Notes: generated by a model not told the origin, from the letters alone. A stretch of DNA of 64,000 nt from Anaerocolumna sedimenticola (GCF_009931695.1 NZ_CP048000.1:3055501-3119500), one strand, 5' to 3'; shown: positions 53,068 through 61,899, numbered from the stretch's first letter. Translations and numbers: made by a program.

Positions 53068-53964
53068 ATGAAGAAAAAATTAGGTGTATTATTAGCAATG
53101 TCATTATCGGTAGTTTGTTTATTAGCAGGCTGCGGAACTAAAACCGATTCCGGGAATCCTGGTACGGCACAGACCACATCAGGGGATGCAGCTACCGCTT
53201 CTGAAAATACGGGAGCAAGTACAACTGAAGAAGATACTTTTAAAGTAGGTATGGAAGCAGGATATGCACCATTTAACTGGACACAGATGGATGATTCCAA
53301 CGGTGGTGTAGCAATAGAGGGCGGAGCGGAATTTGCAGGCGGTTATGATGTCGAGATCGCAAAGAAAATTGCAGATGGTTTGGATAAAAAATTAGTAATT
53401 GTAAAAACAGAATGGGATGGTCTTGTACCGGCTTTAACTTCCGGTAAGATAGACGCAATTATCGCAGGTATGTCACCTACGGCTGAAAGAAAAGAAACCA
53501 TTGATTTCACAGATAATTATTACAAATCTGATTTGGTTATGGTTGTTAAAAAAGGCGGCAAATATGAAAGTGCCAAATCTATTCAGGACTTTAAGGGAGC
53601 TAAAATTACGGCTCAGTTAAATACATTTCATTATTCAGTTATAGATCAGATTGAAGGTGTTCAAAAGGAAACTGCTATGGACAACTTCCCGGCAATGAGA
53701 GTTGCACTGGAATCCGGAATTATAGACGGTTATGTTTCAGAACGTCCTGAGGGTGTCAGCGCTTCCAGTGCTAATGAAAATTTTGCCATGGTAGAATTTA
53801 CAGACGGATTTCAAACATCGGATGATGATACAGCAATTGCAGTTGGTGTTGCTAAGGGAAGTGAACTTACTGCTAAAATCAACGAAATTTTGGCAGGTAT
53901 CTCAGAAGAAGAACGTACAAGCATTATGGATACTGCTATATTAAATCAGCCAGCAGCTCAGTAA
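53068..53964 (+). CDS. Amino-acid ABC importer substrate-binding lipoprotein (probably lysine)
   Basis: A 298-residue extracellular solute-binding protein of family 3. A lipoprotein signal ends at LLAGC (Cys22), followed by a Thr/Ser/Gly-rich tether to about residue 55. The binding domain begins FKVGMEAGYAPFNWTQ and has YDVEIAKKIADGL, TSGKIDAIIAGMSPTAERKE and the hinge segments expected. The lysine riboswitch directly upstream assigns lysine as the likely ligand, a functional inference from regulation. AAGAAGGAGAGAC precedes the ATG. A 250-base gap with two strong hairpins separates it from the permease gene. Confidence 0.93.
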   Translation: MKKKLGVLLAMSLSVVCLLAGCGTKTDSGNPGTAQTTSGDAATASENTGASTTEEDTFKVGMEAGYAPFNWTQMDDSNGGVAIEGGAEFAGGYDVEIAKKIADGLDKKLVIVKTEWDGLVPALTSGKIDAIIAGMSPTAERKETIDFTDNYYKSDLVMVVKKGGKYESAKSIQDFKGAKITAQLNTFHYSVIDQIEGVQKETAMDNFPAMRVALESGIIDGYVSERPEGVSASSANENFAMVEFTDGFQTSDDDTAIAVGVAKGSELTAKINEILAGISEEERTSIMDTAILNQPAAQ

Positions 53965-54004
53965 TGAGAATACTTACGAAACCGGGTGTATAAAGAAGGC
54001 AGCC

Positions 54005-54132
54005 GGTTTCTATCTTTCATAGGAAAGTTCGTCCTATAAGATAGAAACCCCCAGGGGATACGTTTTACGCTTAAGATGAAATTATCACTAAAGTGACAAT
54101 GTGTCAGCGCTGGAGTCTGGTAAACCAGACTC
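54005..54132 (+). promoter_or_regulatory. Two intra-operon hairpins between binding protein and permease genes
   Basis: Hairpin 1 is GGTTTCTATCTT with AAGATAGAAACC plus the inner stem ATAGGA/TCCTAT (54005-54049), about 18 bp with a two-base bulge. Hairpin 2 is GAGTCTGGT/ACCAGACTC with a two-base loop (54113-54132). Neither is followed by a U-run. They may protect the binding-protein mRNA and lower downstream expression, a common arrangement in importers. Confidence 0.6.
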
Positions 54133-54216
54133 AAATTTGTTGAAAACTTTTAGAATATAAATCTGACAGAATTCAGCAATTCTAATTTTGTTATTTACAT
54201 CTAAGGAGGTAATAAT

Positions 54217-54945
54217 ATGAGCCTGGATTGGCTTATGAAGATTATATCAAATAACTGGCCGATGTTTTTACGGGGAGCCGGGGTTACTCTATATGTTTCT
54301 ATCATTGGTACCATTTTAGGGTCCCTGATTGGATTAATGGTAGGAGTCGTTCGTACCATACCGGTACCGGAACGCGGGTTTAAAAAAATTATATTAAAAA
54401 TTATTAATTTTATACTTTCAGCATACATTGAATTCTTCCGTGGTACACCTATGATCGTTCAGGCCATGGTTATTTATTATGGTTCTGCACAGGCGTTTCA
54501 CATTGATATGAATAAATCCGTTGCAGCAATATTTATCGTATCCATTAATACCGGTGCGTATATGTCTGAGATTGTCCGCGGTGGTATCGTTTCCATAGAC
54601 AAAGGCCAGTTTGAAGCAGCTGCCGCAATTGGCATGAACCACATTAAAACCATGCTGCATGTTGTATTGCCGCAGGTTATCCGTAACATCTTACCCGCAA
54701 CAGGTAATGAATTTGTAATTAATATTAAAGATACCTCCGTATTAAATGTAATTGCCGTATCCGAATTATTCTTCCAGACTAAGTCCGTAGCAGGTAATAA
54801 TTTCAGGTATTTTGAATCTTTTGCGGTCGCCTGTGTATTGTACTTTATCATGACATTTACAGTGACAAGAATTTTACGAGCAATTGAAAGAAAATTAGAC
54901 GGCCCGGATAATTACATTATGATGGGTAATCAGATGCAGGTTTAG
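54217..54945 (+). CDS. Amino-acid ABC importer permease
   Basis: A 242-residue His/Glu/Gln/Arg/opine-type permease with five or six membrane helices. It starts FLRGAGVTLYVSIIGT and carries the ATPase-docking EAA motif EAAAAIGMNHIKTMLHVVLPQ (split: EAAAAIGMNHIK and VVLPQ) at about residue 128. YIEFFRGTPMIVQ is diagnostic for the polar amino acid subfamily. It acts with the neighbouring binding protein and ATPase under lysine-riboswitch control. AAGGAGGTAATAAT precedes the ATG. Confidence 0.95.
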   Translation: MSLDWLMKIISNNWPMFLRGAGVTLYVSIIGTILGSLIGLMVGVVRTIPVPERGFKKIILKIINFILSAYIEFFRGTPMIVQAMVIYYGSAQAFHIDMNKSVAAIFIVSINTGAYMSEIVRGGIVSIDKGQFEAAAAIGMNHIKTMLHVVLPQVIRNILPATGNEFVINIKDTSVLNVIAVSELFFQTKSVAGNNFRYFESFAVACVLYFIMTFTVTRILRAIERKLDGPDNYIMMGNQMQV

Positions 54946-54978
54946 GAAAAATACAGGGAAAGAGGTTAGGTTAATAGA

Positions 54979-55719
54979 ATGGAAAAAGTAATTGATATTC
55001 AACATCTGAGTAAGTCCTTTGGGTCTCATGAAGTGTTAAAAGATATTGATTTCTCAGTAAATAAAGGTGAAGTAGTTTGTATCATCGGTTCTTCAGGATC
55101 CGGCAAATCAACTCTGCTTCGTTGTGTTAACCTGTTAGAAAAGCCTACCGGCGGACAGATTATATACAATGGAGAAAATATTTTGGATAATAAGCACGAT
55201 ATCTATGCTTACCGTACGAAACTTGGCATGGTGTTCCAGCAGTTTAACCTGTTTAATAACCATGATGTTCTAAGTAATTGTATGGTTGGACAGGTTAAAG
55301 TACTTGGCCGTTCCAAGGAAGAAGCGAAAACAGTTGCCATGAAATACTTAAAAATAGTTGGTATGGAACAGTACATCAATGCGAAACCAAGACAGTTATC
55401 CGGCGGACAAAAACAGCGTGTGGCAATAGCCAGGGCTTTATCCATGGAACCGGATGTAATGTTATTTGATGAGCCCACATCAGCCCTGGACCCTGAAATG
55501 GTAGGTGAGGTTCTTAAGGTTATGAAAGAACTTGCACAGTCAGGACTTACTATGTTAGTAGTAACTCACGAAATGGGATTTGCTAAAGAAGTTTCCAACC
55601 GTGTTGTATTTATGGACAAAGGTGTTATAGCAGAAGAGGGAAGTCCGGAACAGATTTTTAACAATCCAAGGGAAGAACGTACCAGGGAATTTTTAAGCCG
55701 TGTATTAAACGCGGATTAA
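54979..55719 (+). CDS. Amino-acid ABC importer ATPase
   Basis: A 246-residue ATPase of the polar amino acid (GlnQ/HisP) group. Walker A is GSSGSGKST, the signature [15 protein letters not shown], Walker [15 protein letters not shown], and the switch His is in [11 protein letters not shown]. It ends FLSRVLNAD as usual for the subfamily. It lies 33 bases after the permease gene and is the last gene of the lysine-regulated importer. A family A repeat follows within 8 bases of its stop. Confidence 0.96.
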   Translation: MEKVIDIQHLSKSFGSHEVLKDIDFSVNKGEVVCIIGSSGSGKSTLLRCVNLLEKPTGGQIIYNGENILDNKHDIYAYRTKLGMVFQQFNLFNNHDVLSNCMVGQVKVLGRSKEEAKTVAMKYLKIVGMEQYINAKPRQLSGGQKQRVAIARALSMEPDVMLFDEPTSALDPEMVGEVLKVMKELAQSGLTMLVVTHEMGFAKEVSNRVVFMDKGVIAEEGSPEQIFNNPREERTREFLSRVLNAD

Positions 55720-55726
55720 ATTTAAT

Positions 55727-55822
55727 TTCCGCGAAAGCAAAGTGAGAATTAGCAAGCTTGCATGCAATAATTCGAACCCGCAGGCGAACCGAAGAAACTC
55801 GTAAAGCGTGTTCCTTCCGGTT
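55727..55822 (+). repeat. Hairpin repeat family A, copy A4
   Basis: A 96-bp copy close to A1 (CGCGAAAGCAAAGTGAGAAT, then TAGCAAGCTTGCATGC). The second hairpin is GAAGAAACTCG...GCGTGTTCCTTC. It lies 8 bases after the ABC ATPase stop and may act as its terminator. Confidence 0.88.
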
Positions 55823-55837
55823 TATAACAGATGATTT

Positions 55838-55912
55838 AACCTTACCTGCGTAGCAGGTATAAGGGATAGAGCCAAGTAGCATAGCGGACCTAAGAATATC
55901 CGCTTTGACTGC
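55838..55912 (+). repeat. Hairpin repeat family B, copy B2
   Basis: Contains ACCTGCGTAGCAGGT (self-pairing), then GCGGA...TATCCGC and CTTTGACTGCC. It matches copy B3 at 63878-63943 through both hairpins and the connecting TAAGG..AGC.AAGTA.C.TAGCGGA. Confidence 0.8.
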
Positions 55913-55957
55913 CAGATATTAATTATATACATGATCAGACATAATAGATATTTTATA

Positions 55958-56052
55958 GGGTCTGTTGCTAAAAGTAAATTTATCAGGTTGGGTCTGGAAT
56001 ATAAACTATATTCTCTCCCAAGTAAGATAAATTTTGAACTTTGCAACAGACC
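55958..56052. mobile_element. Miniature inverted-repeat element, IS6-like ends
   Basis: A 95-bp element with imperfect terminal inverted repeats of about 26 bp: left GGTCTGTTGCTAAAAGTAAA, right (reverse strand) GGTCTGTTGCAAAGTTCAAA. The GGTCTGTTGCAAAGTT end resembles IS6-family termini. Flanks ATTTTATA (55950-55957) and TTTTTATA (56053-56060) agree at 7 of 8 positions, consistent with an 8-bp target duplication. There is no coding capacity. It lies between two convergent genes and could also work as a terminator. Confidence 0.6.
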
Positions 56053-56118
56053 TTTTTATAACTGTGATACAATCATACATCTGCATAGGTTTAATAATAT
56101 ATCTTTTGTATTGGCCGT

Positions 56119-57402
56119 TTAAACTTTTGTTACTGTAAAAAGGTTATTCACTACCAGCCAGCTCTGCGGGAAGAAATTCATAATTTGCCATACTCCGACA
56201 CCATGGAGATTATATTCCGGTATTAAGCGATATTTCGCATTCATACTTCTGACATCATCAAACCAAACCACATGGGCAGCACCCTCCTCACTTGTGTAAT
56301 AATAAAACGGTGCTTGTGCCGGTTCATCAAATTGTATGGTTACTCCAAACTGAGCCGCCCGTTCAATAGCCTGCACATTACTGATATTTTCGGCCTTAGT
56401 CTGCCCCCTTATAAAAGGTAAAGGCCAGTCATAGGCATAATTTGGCATTCCCATTAATATTTTATCCGGATCAATTACGGAAACACCATATTCCAAAACC
56501 CTTCTGACACTTGCAAGCGGTGATGTTGCCATTGGAGGTCCGAAAGTATAACCCCATTCATACGTCATAAGTAACACCAAATCTGCAATTGCGCCAATAG
56601 TAGGATAATCGTGTGCCTGATATAAGAGACCGGGCTGTTCACCGGAGGTTTTCGGTGCTAAGGCCACGGTTAATATATATCCAGCCGGTGCTAAGGCATT
56701 TTTCATATTTCTGATAAAGTTAATAAATGATTCCCTGTCTTCCGGTAACACGTATTCAAAGTCAATATCAACACCCCGGTAACCTTTTTGTCCTAAAGTA
56801 GTCAAGATATTCTGAATTAATTGGTTTTGTCCTTCTGTATTAATAAACATTTCATGTGCAAGTTCACTGCTGAAAGTACCTTGGGCATTCATCGGAGCAA
56901 GCACCAATAAGGAACCCACGCCAAAGTCATCTGCAATTTGTATCAGTTCTTCGTCATCCGCAGGAATCAGCTCTCCCTCCGGCGTAAATCCATAATTAAA
57001 TATGGATAGGTAAGTAAGGAAAGGTAAGGTTTTCCTAAGTACGGTCCGATCAATAAATGGATAAGCGTAGCCATTGATTGTAATGTTTCCAAAATTCTCA
57101 TCCTTACGAAAACGGATAACAACCAACTGCCCTGGAACTAATCCTTCCTCTTCACTTATCCAGGGATTATTCTGAAGAATCTGGGTAGGGGTAACATCAT
57201 AAGCTTCCGCAATCCCATACAATGTATCGCCGGCTACTACCGTATGTGTTACCTCTGTATATAAAACTGCAATGCTTTGTCCGACCACTAAATTATCAGG
57301 GTTTGGCAGTTCATTATCTGTTATTAATCTATTCTGTGTCACGCCATACTGGTTTGCTATAGAAGCTAGTGTTTCACCCGGCTGAACGACATGAATATCC
57401 AT
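56119..57402 (-). CDS. sleL: LysM-GH18 spore-cortex glycosidase, SleL/YaaH-like
   Basis: A 427-residue protein. Two LysM peptidoglycan-binding domains (about 2-47 and 51-97; HVVQPGETLASIANQYGV and HTVVAGDTLYGIAEAYDV) are followed by a GH18 domain from about 105. The motif GVDIDFE at 210-216 supplies the acid Glu216. No signal peptide is present, as in SleL/YaaH, which are packed into the spore and cleave N-acetylglucosaminyl bonds in cortex fragments at germination. It is monocistronic; the ATG follows a GCGAGG-like site. Confidence 0.92.
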   Translation of the reverse strand: MDIHVVQPGETLASIANQYGVTQNRLITDNELPNPDNLVVGQSIAVLYTEVTHTVVAGDTLYGIAEAYDVTPTQILQNNPWISEEEGLVPGQLVVIRFRKDENFGNITINGYAYPFIDRTVLRKTLPFLTYLSIFNYGFTPEGELIPADDEELIQIADDFGVGSLLVLAPMNAQGTFSSELAHEMFINTEGQNQLIQNILTTLGQKGYRGVDIDFEYVLPEDRESFINFIRNMKNALAPAGYILTVALAPKTSGEQPGLLYQAHDYPTIGAIADLVLLMTYEWGYTFGPPMATSPLASVRRVLEYGVSVIDPDKILMGMPNYAYDWPLPFIRGQTKAENISNVQAIERAAQFGVTIQFDEPAQAPFYYYTSEEGAAHVVWFDDVRSMNAKYRLIPEYNLHGVGVWQIMNFFPQSWLVVNNLFTVTKV

Positions 57403-57481
57403 AAAAACCTCGCATTTAGAGTAAACAATTTATAATTAGTATATGCTCATATTATGGAGTTGTGATATGAATAGTAATGAA

Positions 57482-59218
57482 TTAAGATGCCGCCTTATTT
57501 TGTGCCAGATTTAACCGTCTGTACAAACCGTCCTGATTTATTAATTCGTTATGGGTGCCACATTGTACAATTTTACCTTCTTCCAATACAAGAATCATAT
57601 CCGCGTTCTGAATTGTGGAAAGCCTGTGGGCTATAGCAACAATTGTTCTGGTTCCCGCTAAATCATTGATTGCCCGCTGGATTTCCCGTTCCGTTTCAAC
57701 ATCTACGGATGCTGTGGCTTCATCCAGTATTATAATCGGAGCTTTTCTTAAAATAGCACGGGCAATTGCAATCCTCTGCTTTTGACCTCCGGATAAACGC
57801 ATTCCCCGTTCGCCGACTTTCGTTTCATATTGATTTGGCATATCCATAATATTGTCATGGATTCTGGCTGCTTTGGCTGCAGCTATGATTTCATCCATAC
57901 CGGCAGTAGGATTGGCATATCCGATATTATCTGCTATGGTTCCGTTAAACAGGAATGTATCCTGGAGTACCGGGGCTATATTAGAACGAAGACTTTCCAA
58001 AGTAACTTTCTTTATGTCTTTTCCATCAATTAAAATACGTCCGTTTGCGGGATCATAGAATCTGGATATTAGCTGGGTTAAGGTGGTTTTACCTACGCCT
58101 GTGGGACCGACCAGCGCAATCATCTGCCCGGGCTTACAATGGAAATTGATATCTTTTAAGACGGATACATTGTCTTCATATGAAAAATCAACGGAATCAA
58201 AGGTAATGCTGCCTTTTACATCTTTTAATTCTTCCGCATTCTTTTCATTTTTTATTTCAGTCGGAGTATCCAGAATTACCATAACACGTTCAGCACCTGC
58301 ATACGCCTGCTGTACTTCTTCCAATAACCTGGCAAGTCCGGATATGGGAGTATAAAACAGAGATAAGTATAACAAGAAAGCAACAATATCAGCTACGGAT
58401 AATCCGCCCTGGAAAGCCAGAACACCGCCAATGCCAACAACAATAACGGTTCCGGCAGAAGAAAGAAATTCAACTCCCGGATGAAATACCGCGCTTAAAT
58501 TCAGGGCATGGAGCATTGCTTTAGTAAAATGTCCGGCATGTTCCGTAATCTGAAACTGTTCGTATTCTTCCTGCCCAAAGGCCTGAATTTCATGGATACC
58601 GGAGAAATTATCCTGCAATTTCGCATTTAATTCCGCCAGTGCTTTTTGTGATACTTTAAAATTCGGACGAATTTTAGTTGCAAATACCCAGCCGGAAAAT
58701 AGAATTAACGGAATTGGAATACAGGTTAGCAGAGCCAGCTCCACATTAATGGTTAATAATATAATCATAACACCTATAACCGTAACTACGTTAGTTACCA
58801 TTTCCGGTATGATATGGGCATACAACAATTCAAAAGTAGCGGTATCATTAATTACCCGGCTCATCAAATCGCCCGTTTGTTTGTCATGGAAAAAGTTCAT
58901 GGAGAATTCCTGTATATGCTCATACACACGTACTCTAAGGTCCTCGACCAGATTCCAGGCAGCTTTGTGGGCCAGATAATTGCTGAGATAACGGAACAAA
59001 ATCCGTAGTAAATACAGGGCAATTAATATGACAGTTAATAAAAATATCTGTTTTGAAGCTTCTTTGGATGCACCTTTTTCTACGATTGCTGTCATGGAAG
59101 AAAGTATTTTAGGTGCAGCCAGATTAATTAATGTTAATACAAATGTGGAAATTATGGCTATGAGATATAAAGTTTTATATTTTATTGCCTCTTTACCAAG
59201 CCTCCATAATAGTTTCAT
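57482..59218 (-). CDS. ABC exporter, homodimeric type
   Basis: A 578-residue half-transporter: six membrane helices to about residue 315, then an ATPase. All ATPase motifs are canonical, unlike the pair at 29074-32701: Walker A GPTGVGKTT, signature [15 protein letters not shown], Walker B IIILDEATASVD, switch His in AIAHRLS. It probably works as a homodimer. The substrate is unknown (lipid, drug or peptide). GAGGGAGG lies before the ATG at 59218; the frame is open to 59260. It is monocistronic. Confidence 0.93.
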   Translation of the reverse strand: MKLLWRLGKEAIKYKTLYLIAIISTFVLTLINLAAPKILSSMTAIVEKGASKEASKQIFLLTVILIALYLLRILFRYLSNYLAHKAAWNLVEDLRVRVYEHIQEFSMNFFHDKQTGDLMSRVINDTATFELLYAHIIPEMVTNVVTVIGVMIILLTINVELALLTCIPIPLILFSGWVFATKIRPNFKVSQKALAELNAKLQDNFSGIHEIQAFGQEEYEQFQITEHAGHFTKAMLHALNLSAVFHPGVEFLSSAGTVIVVGIGGVLAFQGGLSVADIVAFLLYLSLFYTPISGLARLLEEVQQAYAGAERVMVILDTPTEIKNEKNAEELKDVKGSITFDSVDFSYEDNVSVLKDINFHCKPGQMIALVGPTGVGKTTLTQLISRFYDPANGRILIDGKDIKKVTLESLRSNIAPVLQDTFLFNGTIADNIGYANPTAGMDEIIAAAKAARIHDNIMDMPNQYETKVGERGMRLSGGQKQRIAIARAILRKAPIIILDEATASVDVETEREIQRAINDLAGTRTIVAIAHRLSTIQNADMILVLEEGKIVQCGTHNELINQDGLYRRLNLAQNKAAS

Positions 59219-59483
59219 TTTAGTTTCCTCCCTCATTGGTCTTTTAACCAATTTTACCATATGTAAAATATTTTATGAAGCCCTGTATTAAAAAGTAAGG
59301 TTCATAAATCGGATTTGGCATAATTAAAAGGTTGGAGCTGATTTGATATTCATAGATTGTTATAAATTTATAAAAATAAGCTTTGCTTAAATTGGAATAT
59401 AACTTTTCAATCGGAATTTTAAGTATGATATGAAATTTTAGGCACATACTAATTTGGACAAATTGAAAGGAGTGTGATTTATT

Positions 59484-59945
59484 ATGAAGAAACAAATGAA
59501 AAAAATACCACATACCACACATCGTGTTCCATTAAAGACCTGCCCTACTCAGAATAACTTAATCAGAAACCAGACTATCTGCAAGTTAAACAAAGTAAAA
59601 AACAGCAGTAAGGCAGAAATATCAAAACAAATAAAACAACTTAATTGTGAATGGGATACGGAGAGAGTTATAGAAGTTCATGCAGCTTCCCTTATTCTTC
59701 TTAGTACGTTAATGGGTGTAAAAGGCGGACGTTTCTGGTTCTGTCTGACCAGTATGGTAGGAGTATTTTTATTAAATCACGGTTTATACGGGTGGTGTCC
59801 AAGTTTACCGATTCTTAGAAAGATGGGTATCAGGACGTCGGAAGAAATAAATATTGAAAAAACCGTTCTGAAAATGATTCGGGGAGATTTTATGAATATT
59901 GGTACGGATGTAGTTGCAATGTATAATATGGTTGTCAAACAATAA
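59484..59945 (+). CDS. DUF2892-like (YgaP-type) membrane protein
   Basis: A 153-residue protein. A basic, hydrophilic N-terminal region (1-57) is followed by a hydrophobic pair at about 63-100, with the end motif LYGWCPSLPILRKMGIRTSEE. This GWCP..P.LR..G.RT pattern is characteristic of DUF2892 / YgaP-like inner-membrane domains, often fused to rhodanese domains; none is fused here. The function is unknown. AGGAG lies 11 bases before the ATG; internal ATG codons are possible starts. Confidence 0.7.
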   Translation: MKKQMKKIPHTTHRVPLKTCPTQNNLIRNQTICKLNKVKNSSKAEISKQIKQLNCEWDTERVIEVHAASLILLSTLMGVKGGRFWFCLTSMVGVFLLNHGLYGWCPSLPILRKMGIRTSEEINIEKTVLKMIRGDFMNIGTDVVAMYNMVVKQ

Positions 59946-60131
59946 TAAAAGGATAACAACAGATGAAATACATGGGCTTGCAGAAAGAATGTAATTTATA
60001 TTTCCAGAATAAGATGTAAAACTTAAATTGCAGTAAATTAAGCTTTAAAAATAAATTGTAAATCAGATTTTGCTTATTATAGAAAATTTAAATTACATTC
60101 TTAAGTAAGTAGTATTATAATTTTATATAAT

Positions 60132-60554
60132 TTAATTATCAATAATTTGTGCCATAAATTTATGCAAATCTGATAAAAGATCGTAGGCATCAAAATTTTC
60201 TAATTTAGTAGAACAGATTAAATCTTTAGGAATTTGGTATGCTTTGTTTTTTAAATCTCGTCCGTCATCGGTTAATTTAATTAAAACATTACGTTCATCC
60301 GAAGTACTTCGGATTCTTTCAATATAGCCTTGCTGTTCCAGCTTTTTTAAAAGCGGGGTCAGAGTTCCGGAATCTAAATACAGTCGTGATCCAAGCTCTT
60401 TAACGGTAATTTCATCCTCTTCCCATAATGCTAAAAGAGTAATATACCCGGTATAAGTAAGACCAAGGGGATCCAGAATGGGCTTATATTTCCGGATAAT
60501 TTCTTTGGAACAGACGTACAGGGCAAAACAGAGTTGATTATCTAATTTTAACAT
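60132..60554 (-). CDS. ohrR: MarR-family organic peroxide sensor OhrR
   Basis: A 140-residue regulator. It starts MLKLDNQLCFALYVCSKE, where Cys9 corresponds to the peroxide-reactive Cys15 of Bacillus OhrR; Cys15 here is an extra nearby cysteine. The winged helix is KELGSRLYLDSGTLTPLLKK with wing STSDERNVLIKLT. Oxidation of the Cys releases OhrR from DNA. It is divergent from glutathione peroxidase, whose promoter carries a perfect inverted repeat. GGGAGATGA precedes the ATG at 60554; the frame is open to 60638. Confidence 0.9.
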   Translation of the reverse strand: MLKLDNQLCFALYVCSKEIIRKYKPILDPLGLTYTGYITLLALWEEDEITVKELGSRLYLDSGTLTPLLKKLEQQGYIERIRSTSDERNVLIKLTDDGRDLKNKAYQIPKDLICSTKLENFDAYDLLSDLHKFMAQIIDN

Positions 60555-60762
60555 TTCATCTCCCGAATTAGTAGTAGTTTTAACTGTTTTGATCCTATCA
60601 GCTTGGTTTTCAATCATATTAGTATTATCCTTCCTCATTTTATCAAAAAATCAATGAATGTTTTTTATTAGTATTAAATATATTTTAAAGGTTAACTTTC
60701 ATGAAAGAAATACATTTTAGCAATTAAATAGTAATAAAGAATAAAAAAAAGTCAAGGAAGTA

Positions 60763-60797
60763 TTGACAAAAGGAATTAAATTGAGTACAATTTAATT
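60763..60797 (+). promoter_or_regulatory. gpx promoter with OhrR-type operator
   Basis: TTGACA (60763-60768), 17-base spacer, TACAAT (60786-60791). The perfect inverted repeat AATTAAATTG (60774-60783), spacer AGTA, CAATTTAATT (60788-60797) covers the spacer and -10. TACAATTTAATT closely resembles the TACAATTAAATTGTA-type OhrR operator of Bacillus. Confidence 0.82.
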
Positions 60798-60894
60798 GAA
60801 AACAATATATAAAATTTGATCAATTATATTTTAGATAAATATGTTAAATTTATAAAGCATAGCAAATATAAAAAAGAAATCAGGAGGAAAAAAT

Positions 60895-61440
60895 ATGAAT
60901 ATTTATGATTTTAAAGTTAAAGATGTTAAGGAAGAAGAAGTTTCATTGGAAAAATATAAGGGTAAGGTAGTATTAATTATTAATTCTGCTACCAAGTGCG
61001 GATTTACCCCCCAATATGATGAATTACAGGATTTATATGAAAAATATAAAGATGAGGATTTTATTATTTTAGACTTTCCATGTAATCAATTTGGTAATCA
61101 GGCTCCGGGCAGTAATGAAGAAATATTAAGTTTCTGTGATGCAAAGTTTGGTATCACATTTCCTATGTTTTCTAAAATTGAAGTGAATGGTGAAGATGCA
61201 GAGCCGTTATTTAAATATTTAAAAAGCCAGAAAGGGTTTGCAGGATTTGATGAAGATCATAAATTAACTCCTGTATTAAAAAATATGTTATCTGAGGCGG
61301 ATCCTGATTATGAAAAAGATCCCAGTATCAAGTGGAATTTTACTAAATTCTTAATTGACCGTAACGGTAATGTTGCAGAAAGATTTGAGCCGACGGAACC
61401 ATTATTTGTGGTAGAAGATAAAATTAAAGAGTTACTTTAA
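60895..61440 (+). CDS. gpx: Glutathione/thioredoxin peroxidase family protein
   Basis: A 181-residue peroxidase. Peroxidatic Cys35 is in NSATKCGFTP, the Gln lies in FPCNQFGNQ and Trp147-Asn148 in IKWNFTKFL, completing the catalytic tetrad. Cys81 (LSFCDAKFGITFP) is placed as the resolving Cys of thioredoxin-dependent types, fitting an anaerobe without glutathione. It is about 20 residues longer than usual because of an insertion before IKWNFT. CAGGAGGAAAAAAT precedes the ATG. It is controlled from the promoter/operator at 60763-60797 and paired with ohrR. Confidence 0.94.
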   Translation: MNIYDFKVKDVKEEEVSLEKYKGKVVLIINSATKCGFTPQYDELQDLYEKYKDEDFIILDFPCNQFGNQAPGSNEEILSFCDAKFGITFPMFSKIEVNGEDAEPLFKYLKSQKGFAGFDEDHKLTPVLKNMLSEADPDYEKDPSIKWNFTKFLIDRNGNVAERFEPTEPLFVVEDKIKELL

Positions 61441-61548
61441 TTAGATTGGATGGAAAATTGATTTTAGGTGTGTTTAAACAAAAATACCAATAGATTTCGA
61501 AAATTTTTATTGAATATATAGGAAAAATAACTTTTAGCAAAGAATGAA

Positions 61549-61627
61549 TTGACAAACAATAATTTGCCATTTATACTAGAATGATAAAGCAAAGGTGCTG
61601 CAGGGCTAATTCCTGCAGCGCCTTTTT
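61549..61627 (+). promoter_or_regulatory. Promoter followed at once by a terminator hairpin (leader of the amt-PII region)
   Basis: TTGACA (61549-61554), 17-base spacer, TATACT (61572-61577). Transcription should begin near 61584. At 61591 a hairpin starts, AAAGGTGCTGCAGG pairing with CCTGCAGCGCCTTT, then TTTTC. The promoter would therefore give a transcript of about 45 bases unless termination is relieved. This fits an attenuator for the downstream amt-PII gene or a very short RNA; the hairpin could also end gpx transcription. Confidence 0.6.
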
Positions 61628-61708
61628 CTTTTATACTTTTATATGGTATTATTAATTTTGAACAAAAATGACCATGTGAGATCATCGGTGTTAAAGGAGG
61701 AGTGTAAT

Positions 61709-61816
61709 TTGGGTAATCTTTATTTATTATATTGCAGATTGAGGATATCTAATTTAAACAGTTTTAAACGAAGTAAGTATTATCTCAACGAAGTAACTGA
61801 AATTAGTAACAAATAG
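61709..61816 (+). CDS. Possible 35-residue leader ORF
   Basis: The reading frame begins at a TTG with a near-perfect ribosome site AAAGGAGGAG 7-9 bases upstream and reads GNLYLLYCRLRISNLNSFKR, ending in TAG 84 bases before the amt start. It is basic with a short hydrophobic start. The ribosome site is stronger than expected by chance, but there is no recognisable family and the TTG start weakens the case. Confidence 0.35.
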   Translation: MGNLYLLYCRLRISNLNSFKRSKYYLNEVTEISNK

Positions 61817-61899
61817 AATAAAACAAAACGCAAAGACGTGTATTTTGGATGATAGTAAAACCAAAGTATATGTTTTTTTTAATTTGGGAGGGAAAAATT

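Noticed and set aside
61464-61685. Minus-strand ORF in the amt leader region
   Set aside because: It spans the terminator hairpin and promoter at 61549-61627 and shows no coding features.
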